Below, piece after piece: positions 57,801 through 60,000 of a DNA stretch of 60,000 nucleotides. The stretch spans positions 35,521,807 through 35,581,806 of the forward strand of contig NC_087065.1 of assembly GCF_963678635.1 (NCBI RefSeq), written 5' to 3'. Position 1 is the first letter of the stretch, and each line of letters starts with the position of its first letter. Position numbers and translations under genes: made by a program. This DNA is from Symsagittifera roscoffensis (lineage: Eukaryota; Xenacoelomorpha; Acoela; Convolutidae). Under the pieces are notes generated by a model. It was not told the origin of the DNA, ran no database searches, and saw only the letters and a list, made by a program, of their open reading frames with translations.

Positions 57801-60000
57801 AACAATCCAAAACAAAAAAAGCCGAATCCTATCAAGCCGAAAAAATGAAAACAAAAAAAGCCGAGAAAGAAGTCTTATAAGAAGTTACTGAAGTGTCCTA
57901 AGAAGAGAAAACTTAGGACTTATAAGAAGTTACTGAATCCCCATCGCACTCAAAACACAAACACGCACACAAAAACATTTTTCGCTCATCGATAACCGTA
58001 ATATGAGTCTGATACGTCGATATAAAAGAAGTCTAAGCCTATCAAGCCGAAAAAAAACGAGAAGCAAACAAAAAATCGAAAAAACTCATGGCAGATGAGC
58101 AAAAAAAAATATGATTCTGTCGAAACAGATGAGCAAAAAATAAATGATTCTGTCGAAACAACTCAAAACCAGGTCATTCAGCCATTAAAAAATAGGCCGA
58201 ACTCGTTGGGGAGAAAGGAAGTTTCCAAGCGGAAAAAAAACAAAAAAATATTTACGATGTCAAAGTTAAAAATTACCAACAGCAGGGGTAAATCAAAAAA
58301 ATGTGATTTTTCAAAAAGCAGAGGTAAATCAGAACACTAAAAACAACAATAAAGAGCAAAAAAATCAAATGAGCTACTTAGTTGGGTGGTAAGAACCGGA
58401 AACTAAGCCGGGTGGGAAAAATCTAAAACTAAACGCGGAAACTAAAACGACAAAAATAAAACGAAAGCGACAAAGTCGAAAGTTCAAAAAACACCAATTA
58501 AATATGAGAAAACTGCTAATTTAATAGAAAAACAAGAATAGGGATGCACAGTGAGATTAGAAATTTACACACATATTGCATGCATGTGTATTGCATGCAT
58601 GCTGAAATATGTAGACAAAGTTGTCTACGGGTGAAAAAAGTCTAGTACTCGATTGCTATGCCTTTGTTTATCGCAAGGGTAAAAAAGCTAGAATGAAAAA
58701 AACAAGCGAAGACTATAAAATGTGAAATAAGCATCGGAAGATAATGTACCCAGCGGTAACAAAGTCGAAAAACCTTGTCTGGAACCCTTTAAGCAGAAAA
58801 AAGGAAAAAAAAAAAGGAAAAACAAAAAAAAGGCGAAAAGAGAAAAACAGTCTCCTCAACCTCAGAAACCCAAACACGCGCACACAACACTTTTTTCTCT
58901 CGTGAAAGACGTAATATGAGGTCAACAGGTCAAAACAATATAGGCCGAAACCTATCAAGCCGAAAAAAGGAAAACAAAAGAAAGCCGAAAAACAAGTCTG
59001 AAAATTTAGAACTTATAAGAAGTTACTGCGACCCCTCGCACTCAAAACACAAACACACACAAACATAATCGCTTGCTTATCGAAATCCGCAATATGAGGC
59101 CAATAAACTAATACAAAAGAGGCCTACAACTATCAAGCCGAAAAAAAAACAAGAAAGAAACAAAAAAGTCGAAAAAAAAATGTTGCAAGGAAAAAATTGA
59201 ACTATATTTTATATTAAGATTTTTGGCATCTTGTGCAACCCAGAGATGAGAAAACCTTAAATGATTCTGTCAAAACTAATCGAAACTATGTCACTAAGTT
59301 AATAAAAAATAGGGCGAACTCGTTTGGCTAGAATAAAGTTTTTAAGCAAAAAAAAAACAAAAACAAAAAATACTATGTCAAAGTTAAAATATAAAACAAA
59401 CCGCAGAGGTAAATCAGAATAATAAATACGTCAATATTATGACAATAAGTCAAATGAATAAATTAGTTGGATGGTAAAAACAGGAAACTAAGCCGGATGG
59501 GAAAAACCGGAAACTAAGCCGGATGGGAAAAACCGGAAACTAAAGCGGAAACTAAGCTGACAAAAAATAAAACGATAGCGACAAAGTCAAAAATTTACAA
59601 AAATATACCAAAGAAAAATTAGAAAGAACTGAAATGCACAGTGGGAGCAGCAATTTACGCACATACTGCATGAATGTGTACTGCATGCATGCTGAAATCT
59701 GTAGACAAAATCGCAAGGGTAAAAAAGCAAGGTTGAAAAAAAACTTGCCAAGACTATAAAATGTAAAATAAGCTTCGCATGACAATGTACCCAGCGGTAA
59801 CAAAGCCAAAAAATAAGATCTGGAACATTTTAAGTCGAAAAAAATTAGATATCACTAAGCAGATATCAAATAGGCCGAAACCAATAAAGTCCAAAAAGGA
59901 AAACAAAAAAAGCATAAAAAAACTCGAATAAATTATGACTAATAGGAAGTTATTAAGCCCGATCGCCCTTAAAAGACAAATACGGACACACCAACTTTTT
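54880..60000. repeat. 3.64-kb higher-order repeat in the right array
   Basis: The stretch from about 54880 to 56360 is repeated almost base for base from about 58516 to the window end, at an offset of 3636-3640 bp. Examples are AATAGGGATG at 54901 and 58537, and ACTATATTTTATATTAAGAT at 55561 and 59201. Further long matches link 50.1-50.8 kb with 58.5-59.2 kb (offset about 8410) and 51.2-53.3 kb with 56.4-58.5 kb (offset about 5225). The array therefore has multi-unit higher-order structure. Confidence 0.85.

Larger units (their letters stand above)
47030..60000. repeat. Complex tandem array, 0.7-1.9-kb units, continues past window
   Basis: A second satellite field unrelated to the left one. 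A marker with CCGGAAACTAAGCCGG recurs near 47999, 48680, 49985, 51900, 53175, 54510, 55850, 57120, 58395 and 59490, so unit spacing varies from about 0.7 to 1.9 kb, most often 1.27-1.34 kb. Each unit has a similar order: CCGGAAAC motif, TGCACAGTG, GCATGCATGC, a GTAGACAA hairpin in some types, ACCCAGCGGTAACAAAG, GGCCGATATAATATAGGC, ACACGCACACAAA runs, and AAGCCGAAAAAAGG. Edge copies near 47030-47400 are the most diverged. Hydrophobic minus-strand frames repeat with the units and are not genes. Confidence 0.9.

Noticed and set aside
47480-59809. Repeated hydrophobic minus-strand frames of 60-154 codons in the right array
   Set aside because: They are complements of A-rich repeat units. Length and frame change between units and no copy has supporting signals.

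Overview
The window is eukaryotic and most likely from an invertebrate animal. It is AT-rich, has no bacterial-style gene packing, and has consensus GT-AG splice sites. It carries two unrelated satellite fields, a Ty3/gypsy-type retroelement with an Env-like gene, and a decayed non-LTR reverse transcriptase. I cannot name the species. I see no ordinary host gene, rRNA, intact tRNA or CRISPR array.

Layout. (1) 1-24617: a satellite field built on a degenerate ~22-bp monomer (core TTCGATCTCAATTCCTG). It is organised into nested higher-order repeats of 538, 735-876, 1611, 1822 and 2423 bp, and is broken once by a unique-sequence island (14338-15148). (2) 24618 to about 40.9 kb: a very large retroelement with every frame intact. 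In order it has a ~930-bp leader with twin hairpins, a small basic ORF, a single-frame 2740-codon Gag-Pol, a ~600-bp spacer, two tiny hydrophobic ORFs joined by ATGA, a 378-codon open frame with no ATG, an 872-codon Env-like glycoprotein, and a 599-codon ORF joined to env by a second ATGA. A consensus intron starts three bases after the last stop. (3) 40.9-47.0 kb: AT-rich sequence with strong splice signals, a weak tRNA-like/SINE-like relic, a GC-rich patch resembling a primer-binding site and a polypurine tract, and a broken LINE-type reverse transcriptase on the minus strand. (4) 47.0-60.0 kb: a second, unrelated complex tandem array with units of about 0.7-1.9 kb, 3.64-kb and longer higher-order copies, and conserved hairpins.

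How the central element may work. Gag-Pol has a gag capsid-like region, a CCHC knuckle, an aspartic protease, reverse transcriptase, RNase H, and an HHCC/DD35E integrase with a GPY module. All catalytic residues are visible. The downstream genes would need a subgenomic RNA. A donor seven codons into gag-pol (CAG|GTGAAG) and an acceptor at 34833 join in phase, so the gag-pol start codon could serve the first membrane ORF. The downstream cluster then looks polycistronic, with two ATGA stop-start overlaps, one 13-nt overlap and one AUG-less frame. I found no LTR pair by eye, so the true termini are unknown. The downstream cluster, above all the AUG-less ORF, is the most novel feature here.
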